In this document: piece after piece, positions 16,756-25,333 of the stretch
Layout: each line of letters starts with the position of its first letter
Numbering within the stretch: the first letter of the stretch is position 1
From: Bacillus sp. J37
Lineage (GTDB): Bacteria; Bacillota; Bacilli; Bacillales; Bacillaceae
Length of the DNA: 64,000 nt
Reading direction: 5' to 3'
NCBI RefSeq assembly: GCF_000518865.1
Contig: NZ_JAEK01000004.1
Span: forward strand, 62,001 to 126,000
Made by a program: the position numbers and the translations under genes
Notes under the pieces: model-generated
What the model saw: only the letters and a program-made list of their open reading frames with translations
What the model was told of the DNA's origin: nothing
Database searches by the model: none

Positions 16756-16890
16756 ACGTTCCATTGCGCTCCAGACACTCCATGCTTCGGGGAGGAAGTT
16801 GAGCCTCCCTCGGCTTCTCCTGTGAGGTCTTAACCTCCCCTCTACTTCCCGCAGGAGTCGAGTGTCTTCCGCTTCATTTCACTATAGAGT
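16756..16890. repeat. Dispersed repeat family R2, full-length copy
   Basis: A 135 bp GC-richer element beginning GACGTTCCATTGCGCTCCAG and containing GACACTCC ... GGAGTCGAGTGTC near its ends, with inner complementary blocks (GGGGAGGAAGT ... ACTTCCCG and GAGCCTCCCTCGGCTTCTCC). It can fold over its whole length. It fills most of the 309 bp gap between bioY and the next gene; similar structured elements are common between genes in Bacillaceae. Confidence 0.75.
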
Positions 16891-16963
16891 TCAATATTAT
16901 TCAAATGCAACAATCTTTATGAAAACTGGCTTTAGAAAAAACACTATACAAAGCATTTTTTAT

Positions 16964-17509
16964 TTATTTAATACTTTCATCATATCTTTCTAAGTATTGT
17001 TGCTCTTGTTCTTCTGACATGATACCGGTTGCTTTTCCGATTGTTCCTCCTTGAATGCTCCAGATGGCATTGTGATCTTCATCTGCTTGTGAGAAATCGC
17101 CTTCCTTCCAGCGGGTTAATATGTCCATCATTACTTCCTCATGTTCATATTGACCATTTTCTACAACATTGAATAGAAACAAGACTCGCTCATCTGTCAT
17201 TTCGTAATGTAACCACTTTTCATCTGCAATTACCTTTTGATGAGACATTCCGTGCATATAATTAAGAATATCATCTTCAGATAAAGATGCCTGCTCACTT
17301 CCGAACGGGTTATTACTCATTACTACTTCTTCAGATACAACCTCCTCTGGAGTTTTCGCGCTTTCTTCAACGTCTTCTACCTTCTGGGCAGTTGTTGGTG
17401 TTGTTTTTTGATTCAACATATCAAAAAGAATATACCCTAAAAACCCGAAACAGACAGCAACAACTACTACACTAGCTATTATCCACTTATGCTTTTTTAT
17501 CCAAGACAC
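16964..17509 (-). CDS. DUF6241-like membrane-anchored protein
   Basis: Protein of about 181 residues with one N-terminal membrane helix (WIIASVVVVAVCFGFLGYIL), an acidic linker (EDVEESAKTPEEVVSEEVV) and a C-terminal domain outside the membrane with the motif NPFGSEQASLSEDDILNYMH then GMSHQKVIADEKW, which I associate with DUF6241. The GTG at 17509 is chosen because GGAGGGTG precedes it by 5 nt. Function unknown; it stands alone between two repeats. Confidence 0.75.
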   Translation of the reverse strand: MSWIKKHKWIIASVVVVAVCFGFLGYILFDMLNQKTTPTTAQKVEDVEESAKTPEEVVSEEVVMSNNPFGSEQASLSEDDILNYMHGMSHQKVIADEKWLHYEMTDERVLFLFNVVENGQYEHEEVMMDILTRWKEGDFSQADEDHNAIWSIQGGTIGKATGIMSEEQEQQYLERYDESIK

Positions 17510-17756
17510 GATAACACCCTCCATAGAAGTATTTTACTTGTTAGCTTAATCAATAGCTTATCTATCAAAAGAATAATGATTTCATAAGATAAAGATAGTC
17601 TAGTATCATCATACAATGGATAAATTAGGTTAAACAAGAAAAGACTTTGTCGAAATAAATCAGATTCATATTTTTTTACTATTCTGCTCTATTATATGTA
17701 TAATGTTTACTAGTTTTGGTTATAAAAATAGTAGAGTACATGAAAGAGGTGTGAAT

Positions 17757-17954
17757 ATGAAAACATTAGTTGTAAAAAAATATTTCTTAGATATAAAAGA
17801 TAGAGAGGCATTCGAGAGAGAGATACTTGAGCACCATCCCGAATTGATAGAAAAGATACTTGGATGGGATGACGAAGAACTGGTGGAACATTTACATATA
17901 ATTAAGAAAAGCACAAGCGCCTCGATCAGCACCGACGAGCATAAGGCGATTTGA
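17757..17954 (+). CDS. Small unknown protein whose C-terminus is encoded by a repeat
   Basis: A 65-residue product starting MKTLVVKKYFLDIKDREAFE, with AAAGAGGTGTGAAT before the ATG. The first 49 residues are a charged alpha-helical protein (LEHHPELIEKILGWDDEELV). From about residue 50 (KKSTSASISTDEHKAI) the frame reads into repeat R1-D, which also supplies the stop codon, so the native C-terminus has been replaced or extended by the insertion. I do not recognise the family. Confidence 0.6.
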   Translation: MKTLVVKKYFLDIKDREAFEREILEHHPELIEKILGWDDEELVEHLHIIKKSTSASISTDEHKAI

Positions 17955-18056
17955 AATAGCAGCGTTCTTTGCCTTCAATCCCAAATTGACTAGACCCTGG
18001 AGGGGCTAGGCGCTGGAGCTAGACACCTGCACTATGTACAAAATTTGAAACTTCCT
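17905..18056 (+). repeat. Dispersed repeat family R1, copy D
   Basis: About 152 bp beginning AAGAAAAGCACAAGCGCCTC, with the family blocks CGTTCTTTGCCTTCAAT, TGACTAGACCCTGGAG, GGGGCTAGGCGCTGGAGCTA and GACACCTGCACT, ending AAACTTCCT. The 5' end overlaps the end of a small gene; the 3' end lies 10 bp from the yuiF terminator. Confidence 0.85.
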
Positions 18057-18065
18057 TTTCTGTTC

Positions 18066-18102
18066 GAAAAAAAAACTTGGTAAATTAAAACCAAGTTTTT
18101 TC
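18066..18102 (-). terminator. Intrinsic terminator of yuiF
   Basis: Stem AAAACTTGGT / ACCAAGTTTT with an 8-nt loop, bounded by A and T runs, so it can act in both directions. Confidence 0.87.
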
Positions 18103-18114
18103 CTTTATGTTCTT

Positions 18115-19449
18115 CTATAGAATTATAGCTGCAATCCAACCGAAAATAATAAGTGGAATATTATAGTGAACAAAGGTCGGCACACATGTATCCCAAATAT
18201 GATGATGATTCCCATCTGCAGCTAAACCAGATGTTGGACCAAGTGTACTGTCAGATGCAGGTGAGCCTGCATCTCCAAGTGCTGCAGCTGTTCCTACTAT
18301 CGCAACTGTTGCCATTGGGCTAAATCCTAACTCAAGACATAGTGGTACGAAAATAGTCGTGATAATAGGAATTGTCGAAAAGGATGAACCAATCCCCATT
18401 GTGATGAGAAGGCCAACAATTAACATTAACAATGCACCAAGTGCCTGATTTCCATCAATTAACCCGGCAGCATCTTCTACAAGCTTTTCAACATGGCCAG
18501 TTTCTTTTAACACACTAGCAAATCCTGATGCTGTAATCATAACGAAGCCAATAAACGCCATCATCTTCATTCCTTTTGTCATCATAGCATCTGCTTCATT
18601 ACGCCTTAGTACACCACCAATATATAAAATACTTAAGCCGGCTAACGCACCAAAAATCATCCCTTCAACCTCAAGCTTTTGGGATAAAAAGAGTTGAACG
18701 GAGAGTGATACAAATATGGCGAAAACGGCAATAGTAATACTTCTTTTTGTATACACTTGTGTCACTTGTTGACCTGATATTTCACGGGTTTCATATTGTC
18801 TTTTTTTACGATAAGTAAAGAAAACCGCTATAAGCAGGCCACACACCATGCCAATAGCCGGGATGGCCATTGCTGTTGGAATAGAAGATAAGGAAACAGT
18901 TAATCCACTCTCCTGCATATTCGTTTGCATAATGCCGTGAAAGATGGCCCCAAATCCAACAGGTAAAAACATATATGGCGTAATTAATCCAAATGTCATA
19001 ACTGCTGCAATTAATCGTCGATCTACTTCAAGCTGATTCAAAACTTTCAAAAGGGGCGGAATAAGCACCGGGATAAAGGCAATATGTACCGGTACCAGGT
19101 TTTGAGAAAAAATCGCCATCATTAAGATTAGAAATACAATAAGTGCCTTAGATAACGTTTTTCTTCTCGCTTCTCCCTCACGACCAACAATTTTAATCAC
19201 ACTAGAAACCATCGCATCTGGTAATCCTGTTTTCGTTAATGCAACAGCAAATGCTCCTAGTAAGGCATAACTTAGTGCTACAGTAGCATTTCCACCTAAA
19301 CCGTTTGTAAACGTCTCAATCGTTGCGGCTAACCCTAAACCTCCTGTTAGACCACCTATTAAAGCTCCAATCACAAGAGCAAAAACAACATTTATTCTTA
19401 ATAAACTTAAAATTAGCATAACAATTACTGCTATTATAACTGCATTCAC
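18115..19449 (-). CDS. yuiF: Na+/H+ antiporter-family amino acid permease YuiF
   Basis: Polytopic membrane protein of 444 residues in the Na+/H+ antiporter-like transporter family. It has about 11-12 hydrophobic helices and the C-terminal family block [23 protein letters not shown] at 19449 is taken as start ([20 protein letters not shown]), since GGGGG lies 8 nt before it and B. subtilis YuiF begins similarly. Substrate is probably an amino acid or cation; not determinable here. Neighbours are the repeat R1-D and the c-di-GMP riboswitch locus. Confidence 0.87.
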   Translation of the reverse strand: MNAVIIAVIVMLILSLLRINVVFALVIGALIGGLTGGLGLAATIETFTNGLGGNATVALSYALLGAFAVALTKTGLPDAMVSSVIKIVGREGEARRKTLSKALIVFLILMMAIFSQNLVPVHIAFIPVLIPPLLKVLNQLEVDRRLIAAVMTFGLITPYMFLPVGFGAIFHGIMQTNMQESGLTVSLSSIPTAMAIPAIGMVCGLLIAVFFTYRKKRQYETREISGQQVTQVYTKRSITIAVFAIFVSLSVQLFLSQKLEVEGMIFGALAGLSILYIGGVLRRNEADAMMTKGMKMMAFIGFVMITASGFASVLKETGHVEKLVEDAAGLIDGNQALGALLMLIVGLLITMGIGSSFSTIPIITTIFVPLCLELGFSPMATVAIVGTAAALGDAGSPASDSTLGPTSGLAADGNHHHIWDTCVPTFVHYNIPLIIFGWIAAIIL

Positions 19450-19723
19450 CGTCAAGACCCCCGAAATCCTTTAGTTTGCTAATATAGTAGAGAAATAAAA
19501 CATCGGAATTAAACTTATCATATTTGCTTGAAATCTGTCAATTAGTATATCAAGATATTAAATACTAGCTCCTTTTTAAAACACGCAAGCCTTCGGCACC
19601 CCGATGAATATAAAAGCCCTTTCATTTTCCTTTTCTTAAAAACTTTAACTTTTTATATTAAAATCATTTCCAGTTTGTCCGATATAAAAACTGGTCAAGT
19701 GTAACATTCGTAATTTTTGGCCA

Positions 19724-19798
19724 AACAACGGCAAACTTATTGAAAAATAAGGACGCAAAACTATGGGTCTAAGGCAATCGCTATGGCTGCCAAGTTGC
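19724..19798 (+). ncRNA. c-di-GMP-I riboswitch (GEMM aptamer)
   Basis: The sequence carries the class I signature in order: CAAC closing strand, GGCAAAC, hairpin CTTATT-GAAA-AATAAG with a GNRA tetraloop, GGACGCAAA, ACTATGGGTCTAAGG, a second hairpin, then GGCTGCCAAGTTG which re-closes with CAAC. These match the Vc2-type aptamer core (GGCAAACC, GAAA loop, GGGACGCAAAGCC, GGCCUAAACC). Downstream, CCAAG at the aptamer 3' end can pair with CTTGG (19820-19824), and TCCTC (19839-19843) can pair with GAGGA of the ribosome binding site (19855-19859), which suggests translational control of the next gene. About 175 bp of AT-rich sequence upstream (19550-19723) holds no gene. Confidence 0.9.
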
Positions 19799-19867
19799 AA
19801 ATGCTAATTTTATTCCCTTCTTGGTTGTTCACCTTAGATCCTCGCTACAAAAGAGAGGAGACATACA

Positions 19868-20215
19868 ATGTCAAAAGGTAATTATGAAATTAAAGTAAAT
19901 CATGGTGCAAAAATTGTGGAGATGTTTATTGGCGGTACATTTACTCCAACAGATGTGCAAAACTTCGTCAGTGATTATCAGAAAGAGGTTTCAGCAATTA
20001 ACGCTCCTGTTTTTACTCTTGAGATCGATTGTTCCTATATGGACCTTCTTAAACAAGAAATGATTCCAAGCTTAGAAAATTCCTACAAGATGTATAAGGA
20101 ATCCGGATTCAAAAAAGTTATTTTCAAAATTAAACAAAATCCTGTGTTAAAACTTCAATTAAATCGCCTTGCAAGAAATACAGGATTAACCAATGCTGAA
20201 GTAATGGAAGGTTAA
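19868..20215 (+). CDS. STAS-like small protein under c-di-GMP riboswitch control
   Basis: A 115-residue soluble protein that I do not recognise as a named family. The order of predicted elements (strands NYEIKV and KIVEMFIGG, helix TPTDVQNFVSDYQKEVSAI, strand FTLEID, helix, strand KKVIFKI, final helix) is that of a STAS/SpoIIAA-type fold. A possible phosphorylation Ser after the third strand (IDCSYMD) is suggestive only. The GAGAGGAG ribosome binding site can be masked by an upstream TCCTC. It is followed by a terminator-like hairpin and then the FabH-like gene. Role in c-di-GMP response is inferred from the leader alone. Confidence 0.8.
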   Translation: MSKGNYEIKVNHGAKIVEMFIGGTFTPTDVQNFVSDYQKEVSAINAPVFTLEIDCSYMDLLKQEMIPSLENSYKMYKESGFKKVIFKIKQNPVLKLQLNRLARNTGLTNAEVMEG

Positions 20216-20224
20216 TAACTTTTT

Positions 20225-20266
20225 AGGATGAATCAAAGTACTATCCCTTGACTCATCCTCTTTTTT
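20225..20266 (+). terminator. Terminator-like hairpin between the STAS-like and FabH-like genes
   Basis: Stem AGGATGA-A-TCAA / TTGA-C-TCATCCT with an 11-nt loop and a tail of six T. There is almost no room for a promoter between it and the next gene, so it probably reduces rather than abolishes downstream transcription. Confidence 0.75.
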
Positions 20267-20295
20267 ATTTCACACAAATATAGGAGGAATACACT

Positions 20296-21282
20296 TTGCA
20301 ATATGTAAAAATACATTCTGTTGATATTTATCATCCTACAAAAGTTGTTGATAACACATATTTTATCAATCATTTTCAACAGAGAGAAAAAGATATTACA
20401 CGGTTTCTTGATCATATGGGAAGAAAAAAACGTTATATCATTGATAATCCAGATGAGAATAGTTTAACAATGGCAATTGAAGCAGCCAAACGGGTTCTTA
20501 CTAAAGCAAATATGAGTGGAAAAGATATTGATTTAATTATGTTCTCATCACAAATTCCTGAATACACATTCCCTACAAATGCTACATATTTACATGATGC
20601 AATTGGGGCTGGCTCACAAACCATTCTATTAGATTCAAATGCCAATTGCGCCGGTATGACTGTCGCCGTCGATTATACTTCAAGGTATATGTTAACAAGT
20701 AAGGATATCAAAACTGCCTTAATAGTCGGGTCAGATTATAACTCGATCATTAGCGACCCTGAAGATGAAATAACATTTTCGAATTTTGGTGATGCAGCGG
20801 CAGCTGTTATATTAGAAAAAACGGATGATGAAACAGGTTTTATTGACTCCATTTATTTTACAGACTCGATTAATAAGGATAAAATTTTATATCCCGCAAA
20901 AGGCTTATCCAATGTTCTACAAAACATGGAACAAGGAAAGTATATCAAGTGGCTTCCTTTTGATGGGAATATCGCCCTGCCTCCCACTTATGAAATGATC
21001 CAAAAACTATTGGACCGTAATAGTTTACAAGCAAGTGATATCAGTTGTTATTGCTTTTCTCAATTTTCTTTAGCCAATATTTTAAAAATACAAGAGAAGT
21101 TTGACATACATGATAAACAAATTGTTTATGTTGGTGATCGTTTCGGATATACGGGAACCTCCAGCCCGTTTTTGGTATTACACGAAGCAATAAATAGGGG
21201 AACAGTTAAAAGAGGGGATTATATTTTATTTTGGACAATCGGTTCCGGATACCAATTAGTATCCATGTTATTTAAATATTAA
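20296..21282 (+). CDS. FabH-like (KAS III superfamily) protein with altered catalytic triad
   Basis: Thiolase-fold protein of 328 residues. The nucleophile region is kept (SNANCAGMTVAVDYTSRYML, Cys about 115), and GSDYNSII and FSNFGDAAAAVIL match the family. The usual His motif (HQAN) reads FSLAN and the usual Asn motif (GNTSAAS) reads GYTGTSS, so His and Asn of the Cys-His-Asn triad appear lost. That argues against standard decarboxylating condensation and for acyl transfer or another role. TTG start with AGGAGG at 8 nt. Downstream of the c-di-GMP riboswitch and STAS-like gene. It is not the housekeeping fabH. Confidence 0.85.
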   Translation: MQYVKIHSVDIYHPTKVVDNTYFINHFQQREKDITRFLDHMGRKKRYIIDNPDENSLTMAIEAAKRVLTKANMSGKDIDLIMFSSQIPEYTFPTNATYLHDAIGAGSQTILLDSNANCAGMTVAVDYTSRYMLTSKDIKTALIVGSDYNSIISDPEDEITFSNFGDAAAAVILEKTDDETGFIDSIYFTDSINKDKILYPAKGLSNVLQNMEQGKYIKWLPFDGNIALPPTYEMIQKLLDRNSLQASDISCYCFSQFSLANILKIQEKFDIHDKQIVYVGDRFGYTGTSSPFLVLHEAINRGTVKRGDYILFWTIGSGYQLVSMLFKY

Positions 21283-21291
21283 TAAAAGTGT

Positions 21292-21340
21292 AAAAACATC
21301 ACGAGTGACAGGTACATTCTTTAAGTAACTGCCACTCGTG
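21292..21340 (-). terminator. Terminator between the FabH-like gene and pepA
   Basis: Stem CACGAGTG-A-CAG / CTG-C-CACTCGTG. On the minus strand it is followed by ATGTTTTTAC, so it best serves pepA. Confidence 0.7.
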
Positions 21341-21371
21341 TTCGCCAACAAATTCCTACACTTAAATACTG

Positions 21372-22880
21372 TTATTGACCAACTTCAAACCTCTCAACAA
21401 ATGTTGCTAGTGTTCTTGCCATTACACCTGTTGCTCCTGATGGGCCAAGTTCGCTTTCTTTTGACGTTGTTGCTGTACCCGCAATATCAAGATGTACCCA
21501 TGGTGTATGTTCAGCAAATTCACCTATAAAGGTTCCTGCCATAATCGCATGCCCTTCTCGACCGGGTGAATTATTCAGATCAGCCATTTTACTATTTCGA
21601 ACTCTTTTTTTATCGTTTTCCGAAATCGGCAAACGCCAAACAGGCTCATCACATTCATGGGATGCTTGAAGAACTTGTTCAAATATCTCTTCATTATTTG
21701 TCATGGCACCAGTCGTTTCAGTACCTAAAGCAATGATGACTCCTCCTGTTAAAGTGGCTACATCTACTAAGTAATTCGCTCCATGGAATTTAGCATATGT
21801 AACGCCGTCTGCTAGAGCCAAACGACCTTCTGCATCCGTATTTAGGACCTCAATCGTTTTGCCGCTTAAAGAAACAATGACATCATCGGGCTTAAATGCT
21901 CCTCCACTTATCATATTGTCTGTTGATGGAATAACAGCTACAACATTTTGTTCAGGCCTTGTTTCACCAATAATCTCCATGGCTCCAAGCACTGCGGCGG
22001 CACCACCCATATCTGTTTTCATGCCGACAATTCCATCCTTAGGTTTGATAGAGTAACCACCTGTATCATAGGTAATTCCTTTTCCAACAAGTCCAATAAC
22101 ATCTTTCCATTCTTCTTTTCCTTGATACTTTAACACAATCATTTTTGGAGGCTCTTCTGACCCTTTGTTGACAGCTAACAGGGCCCCCATCCCAAGGCGC
22201 TCCATATCTTCCTTTTCAAGGATCTCGTACTCAAAATTATATCTCTTGGCAAGCTCTACAGAATACGAGGCTAATTCTGTCGCTGTTAACAGATTAGGTG
22301 GCATATTCGTTAGTGTTCTTGCACTGTTTGTGCCTGTTCCAAATGCATACCCAACCTCGAGACTTGATTTTATTTCATCCAGCTTTCCATTTTCTGAAAA
22401 GATATAAACCGTTTCAATCTTTTTTTCAGGTTCATTAGATTTTAGCTTATAATCTAAAATTTTATATGTCGCGAGGACAGAAGCCTCTGAAAGCGCGTGG
22501 GCAATATCATTTATGTCATTTTCTTCATTGTGAAAAGAATCAAGTGCAATCGCAATACTTTGATGTTTTGCCTTTTGAAGGGTTTGAAATAACTCTCCAA
22601 ATGCTCTCTTTAATTGATCAAAGGTTAGGTTCTCCTCTTTTCCCAAACCAACAAAGTATATACGTTTAAAAGAATGCTTCCCGAGGGTATGTAGCTTAGT
22701 AATAGATTTGTATTTTGTTTGCAGGTCTCCGTCTTTTAATAACTGGGATAGATCTCCTTGTAGTTGCTCATCGATCTTACTAGCTAAACCTGTTAGTTTG
22801 CTTGTTTTTTGATATAGTCCAATAACAAGTGTTTCTTGATCTTTGATTTGCTCTAATTGATGATGTACTTTAAATATCAT
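21372..22880 (-). CDS. pepA: Leucyl aminopeptidase (M17) PepA
   Basis: Cytosolic zinc/manganese aminopeptidase of 502 residues removing N-terminal residues from peptides. The C-terminal catalytic domain shows the metal and active-site motifs [25 protein letters not shown] and the family signature [25 protein letters not shown] precedes the ATG. It equals B. subtilis yuiE in position (between yuiF and yuiD). The N-terminal third is the typical variable domain. Confidence 0.95.
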   Translation of the reverse strand: MIFKVHHQLEQIKDQETLVIGLYQKTSKLTGLASKIDEQLQGDLSQLLKDGDLQTKYKSITKLHTLGKHSFKRIYFVGLGKEENLTFDQLKRAFGELFQTLQKAKHQSIAIALDSFHNEENDINDIAHALSEASVLATYKILDYKLKSNEPEKKIETVYIFSENGKLDEIKSSLEVGYAFGTGTNSARTLTNMPPNLLTATELASYSVELAKRYNFEYEILEKEDMERLGMGALLAVNKGSEEPPKMIVLKYQGKEEWKDVIGLVGKGITYDTGGYSIKPKDGIVGMKTDMGGAAAVLGAMEIIGETRPEQNVVAVIPSTDNMISGGAFKPDDVIVSLSGKTIEVLNTDAEGRLALADGVTYAKFHGANYLVDVATLTGGVIIALGTETTGAMTNNEEIFEQVLQASHECDEPVWRLPISENDKKRVRNSKMADLNNSPGREGHAIMAGTFIGEFAEHTPWVHLDIAGTATTSKESELGPSGATGVMARTLATFVERFEVGQ

Positions 22881-23182
22881 CTCTGCACCTCCATATATGT
22901 ATACAGTTCCATTTTAAAGCACAAAGTTTAAAAAGTATAATAAGGTGTAAATGAATAAGTGAAAAAGGTTTTCTGAACAAATTCTTTTCACGAGTAGAAG
23001 ATGCAGGATGGTTATATGCTATAATGAAGGAAATCTTTTATCTTTTATCTATTATCTATTTACAGTTTAGAGAGGTTTTATGCTGTTGAATCTAGGGCAT
23101 TAGATCAAGGTGAAATGACTCCAATCACTCTGTTTAAATAGATGAATACTTCGTTTGAATGCAGAATGAAAGGAGCTTAACA
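22881..23182. other. Intergenic region between divergent pepA and yuiD
   Basis: About 300 bp holding the promoters of both genes. I see a GTATAAT-like hexamer near 22936 (both orientations AT-rich) and no conserved hairpin, repeat or reading frame that I can support. Confidence 0.4.
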
Positions 23183-23662
23183 TTGGAATTACTATATAAT
23201 TTTCCCTTACTCGCTTCTCTGGCGGCTATTTTCTTTGCACAATTCATTAAAGTTCCGATCTACTTTATTGTTTCAAAAAGATTGGATTGGTCTTTAATCA
23301 CGAGTACAGGAGGAATGCCGAGTTCGCATTCAGCTGCTGTTACTGCCCTTTCAACAGGTGTTGCACTTGATCATGGCCTGGATTCCTCCATCTTTGCTAT
23401 TTCGGCTGTATTCGCCATTATTACCATGTTTGATGCAACCGGAGTCAGAAGACATGCTGGTGAGCAAGCAACTGTACTTAATCAACTTGTATTAGATTTC
23501 AATAAATTCGTCGAAGAAGCAAAGGTTTGGCCTAAAAAGGCTGAACAGGATAAACAAAAGAAATTAAAAGAACTGCTTGGTCATCAACCAATTGAAGTAT
23601 TTTTTGGGGGATTAACAGGTATATTACTTGCTTTACTATTGCATTATCTTTTTATGATGTAG
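23183..23662 (+). CDS. yuiD: DUF212 (divergent PAP2) membrane protein YuiD
   Basis: Membrane protein of 159 residues in the divergent PAP2/DUF212 family. The family motif TSTGGMPSSHSAAVTAL (about 40-57) and TMFDATGVRRHAGEQA are clear; hydrophobic helices flank both. The TTG at 23183 is chosen (MELLYNFPLLASLAA) because AAAGGAG lies 8 nt before it. The enzymatic role is not known; PAP2-like residues suggest a lipid phosphatase-like fold. Confidence 0.88.
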   Translation: MELLYNFPLLASLAAIFFAQFIKVPIYFIVSKRLDWSLITSTGGMPSSHSAAVTALSTGVALDHGLDSSIFAISAVFAIITMFDATGVRRHAGEQATVLNQLVLDFNKFVEEAKVWPKKAEQDKQKKLKELLGHQPIEVFFGGLTGILLALLLHYLFMM

Positions 23663-23697
23663 ATACAGGGCTAAAACGAAATGATGCGTACATAGAG

Positions 23698-23730
23698 AAA
23701 AGCTAATGGCTGCGTACCATTAGCTTTTTG
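23698..23730. terminator. Bidirectional terminator between yuiD and yuiC
   Basis: Stem AAAAGCTAATGG / CCATTAGCTTTTT with a 7-nt loop, A run on one side and T run on the other, between convergent genes. Confidence 0.85.
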
Positions 23731-24418
23731 TTTTACTTTTTATATATTTTTGCCTAAATACCTGCATAGATTCTTCTTCATTTAAATTTTTTAATTGTTC
23801 TTCTGTTAATGTTCCATCACCCATTTGTACAACGTAGACATCCAATTGTTTTTTTCCCCAGCTATTATACACGTCTTTTACTGTTTCATAATAAAGATCC
23901 AATCGGTTTCCTTTTATTGCTCCACCTTTATCAGCTACAACTCCATAACCATACCCTGGAATAAAGAGGATAGTCCCTAGAGGGAAAACGTCTAAATCAG
24001 CTGCAACCGTTGAATATAGGTCACGTTTTACTTTAACACCTGAATATGTAATTCCATAGCTTGGATGATTAGGACTTTTACCTGTTGATTCTACACCCGC
24101 TGTATATCCTGTTGCCACTACTTTTTTCACCGGGTATTGTGACCAATCAATAGCTTCTTCTAATGACATATCTTGATTTACCGTCTCAACACGTGAAGAT
24201 ATCTCTGTTTGGACAGATGGTTCACTATTCATTGTCTTAAATGTGAGTCCTAAAACACGAAATGTACCACTTTTTTCACCATTTGTATGATCTTTAGCAT
24301 ACCAATTCACCACATCTTTTGCTTCTACTCCGGATATAACTTCAAAAGTTGTCGTTAGTGCACAAAGAAATAATATCGACATGAAAAGCCTTCTACACAC
24401 TCTTTTTATACTGATCAT
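23720..24418 (-). CDS. yuiC: 3D-domain cell-wall protein YuiC (stationary-phase survival type)
   Basis: Secreted or membrane-anchored protein with an N-terminal hydrophobic helix ([18 protein letters not shown]) and a C-terminal 3D domain (about 125-210) with the Asp residues in [20 protein letters not shown] and QLDVYV. B. subtilis YuiC is a lytic-transglycosylase-like Sps protein structurally related to MltA. The ATG at 24418 ([11 protein letters not shown]) is preferred, with GGGAAG before it; about 232 residues. The longer frame upstream lacks a ribosome binding site. Confidence 0.87.
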   Translation of the reverse strand: MISIKRVCRRLFMSILFLCALTTTFEVISGVEAKDVVNWYAKDHTNGEKSGTFRVLGLTFKTMNSEPSVQTEISSRVETVNQDMSLEEAIDWSQYPVKKVVATGYTAGVESTGKSPNHPSYGITYSGVKVKRDLYSTVAADLDVFPLGTILFIPGYGYGVVADKGGAIKGNRLDLYYETVKDVYNSWGKKQLDVYVVQMGDGTLTEEQLKNLNEEESMQVFRQKYIKSKTKS

Positions 24419-24583
24419 ATCTTCCCTATTCACTCCTCTCACAAATCTATTCGTTCCCAATTTGGTGAGGAAATATTCATTTTTAACGGGAAACATACTC
24501 TACCAGTTTGAATGTGTTCTTTATTTCCCATGGGCTATTTTTACATACTTTGTTGTTATTTAAGGTCTTTCAACATAAGTACA

Positions 24584-24606
24584 GGTTCGTTCCGTTGCGC
24601 TCCATA
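24584..24606 (+). repeat. Dispersed repeat family R2, 5' fragment
   Basis: GTTCGTTCCGTTGCGCTCCA matches the 5' end of the full R2 copy (GACGTTCCATTGCGCTCCAG), then the similarity stops at the yuiB terminator. Confidence 0.55.
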
Positions 24607-24607
24607 C

Positions 24608-24653
24608 AACAAAAAGGCTGATCATCAACAATATGATGATCAGCCCTTTTGTT
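24608..24653 (-). terminator. Strong terminator of yuiB
   Basis: A 20 bp stem, AACAAAAAGGCTGATCATCA / TGATGATCAGCCCTTTTGTT, with one mismatch and a 6-nt loop, 7 bp after the yuiB stop. Confidence 0.85.
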
Positions 24654-24659
24654 ATGTTA

Positions 24660-24980
24660 TTAAAACATTTGGTAACCTCTTTTTCGAAGCATTTTAATGA
24701 TTATGCCAGAAAGAATTGCTCCAAATAGTCCTGAAGATAAAATCAGTATGTCAGCTAAAGCTAATGACAGAATTTTATTTCCTAACGCTGAAAATGAGGC
24801 ACCGGGTTTTTGAAAATATTCAATAAATCTTACATTATCTATAATAAAAATACAGACAATCGGGTACACAATTGCCATAATCCAAGACATGCGTAAGAGC
24901 ATATTTAATAAAAATCCAATACCGAAAAATAAAACTAAAAATAATAGCATTGATATTAGTAAAACAGGTAAGCTTAACAT
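24660..24980 (-). CDS. yuiB: YuiB family membrane protein, 106 aa
   Basis: Small membrane protein of unknown function with three hydrophobic helices (LPVLLISMLLFLVLFFGIGF, WIMAIVYPIVCIFII and ADILILSSGLFGAILSGIII). The ATG at 24980 is chosen because GGAGGTGATAGAC precedes it; the length then equals B. subtilis YuiB. It lies between yuiC and yuiA in the conserved order. Confidence 0.85.
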   Translation of the reverse strand: MLSLPVLLISMLLFLVLFFGIGFLLNMLLRMSWIMAIVYPIVCIFIIDNVRFIEYFQKPGASFSALGNKILSLALADILILSSGLFGAILSGIIIKMLRKRGYQMF

Positions 24981-25055
24981 GTCTATCACCTCCATTACAC
25001 CAACTTTAGTGTACTGAACAAAAGATAGACAGTCAATCATAACTAAGTGAACTTT

Positions 25056-25181
25056 TTATGACTTCTTCCCTGTTCCCTCACAGCTTTTACAAGTTTCGGA
25101 GCCACCTAAGATCAATTGAAAATATCCTTTTCCATCACAGTACGGACATTCCTTCGTCTCTACCTTAGTTGTTGTACTCAT
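25056..25181 (-). CDS. yuiA: YuiA, DnaJ-type zinc-finger-like peptide, 41 aa
   Basis: Short protein MSTTTKVETKECPYCDGKGY then FQLILGGSETCKSCEGTGKK-S. Two CxxCxGxG-type motifs (CPYCDGKG and CKSCEGTG) are the pattern of a DnaJ central zinc finger, so one zinc site is likely. AAAGGAGAGACTTTAT precedes the ATG. It is too short for most gene callers but is conserved beside yuiB in Bacillus. Function unknown. Confidence 0.88.
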   Translation of the reverse strand: MSTTTKVETKECPYCDGKGYFQLILGGSETCKSCEGTGKKS

Positions 25182-25333
25182 ATAAAGTCTCTCCTTTAGA
25201 AATAAATGGTTGTAATATAATATACCAATTATTCTGACAATAATAAAGGAAGAAAACCTAACACAGATGTTTATGTAAGCGAATACAACGTATATTTCCT
25301 TTAGATTTCTTTATCTTGCTTTTTTTTAGAAAA

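Noticed and set aside
16756-16890. R2 element as a terminator of bioY or as a gene
   Set aside because: bioY already has a strong terminator at 16661-16712, and no frame or T tail supports either reading.
19570-19620. CACGCAAGCCTTCGGCACC stretch as a second riboswitch
   Set aside because: It shares a few bases with GEMM motifs but lacks the GGCAAAC, GNRA-loop and GGACGCAAA order.
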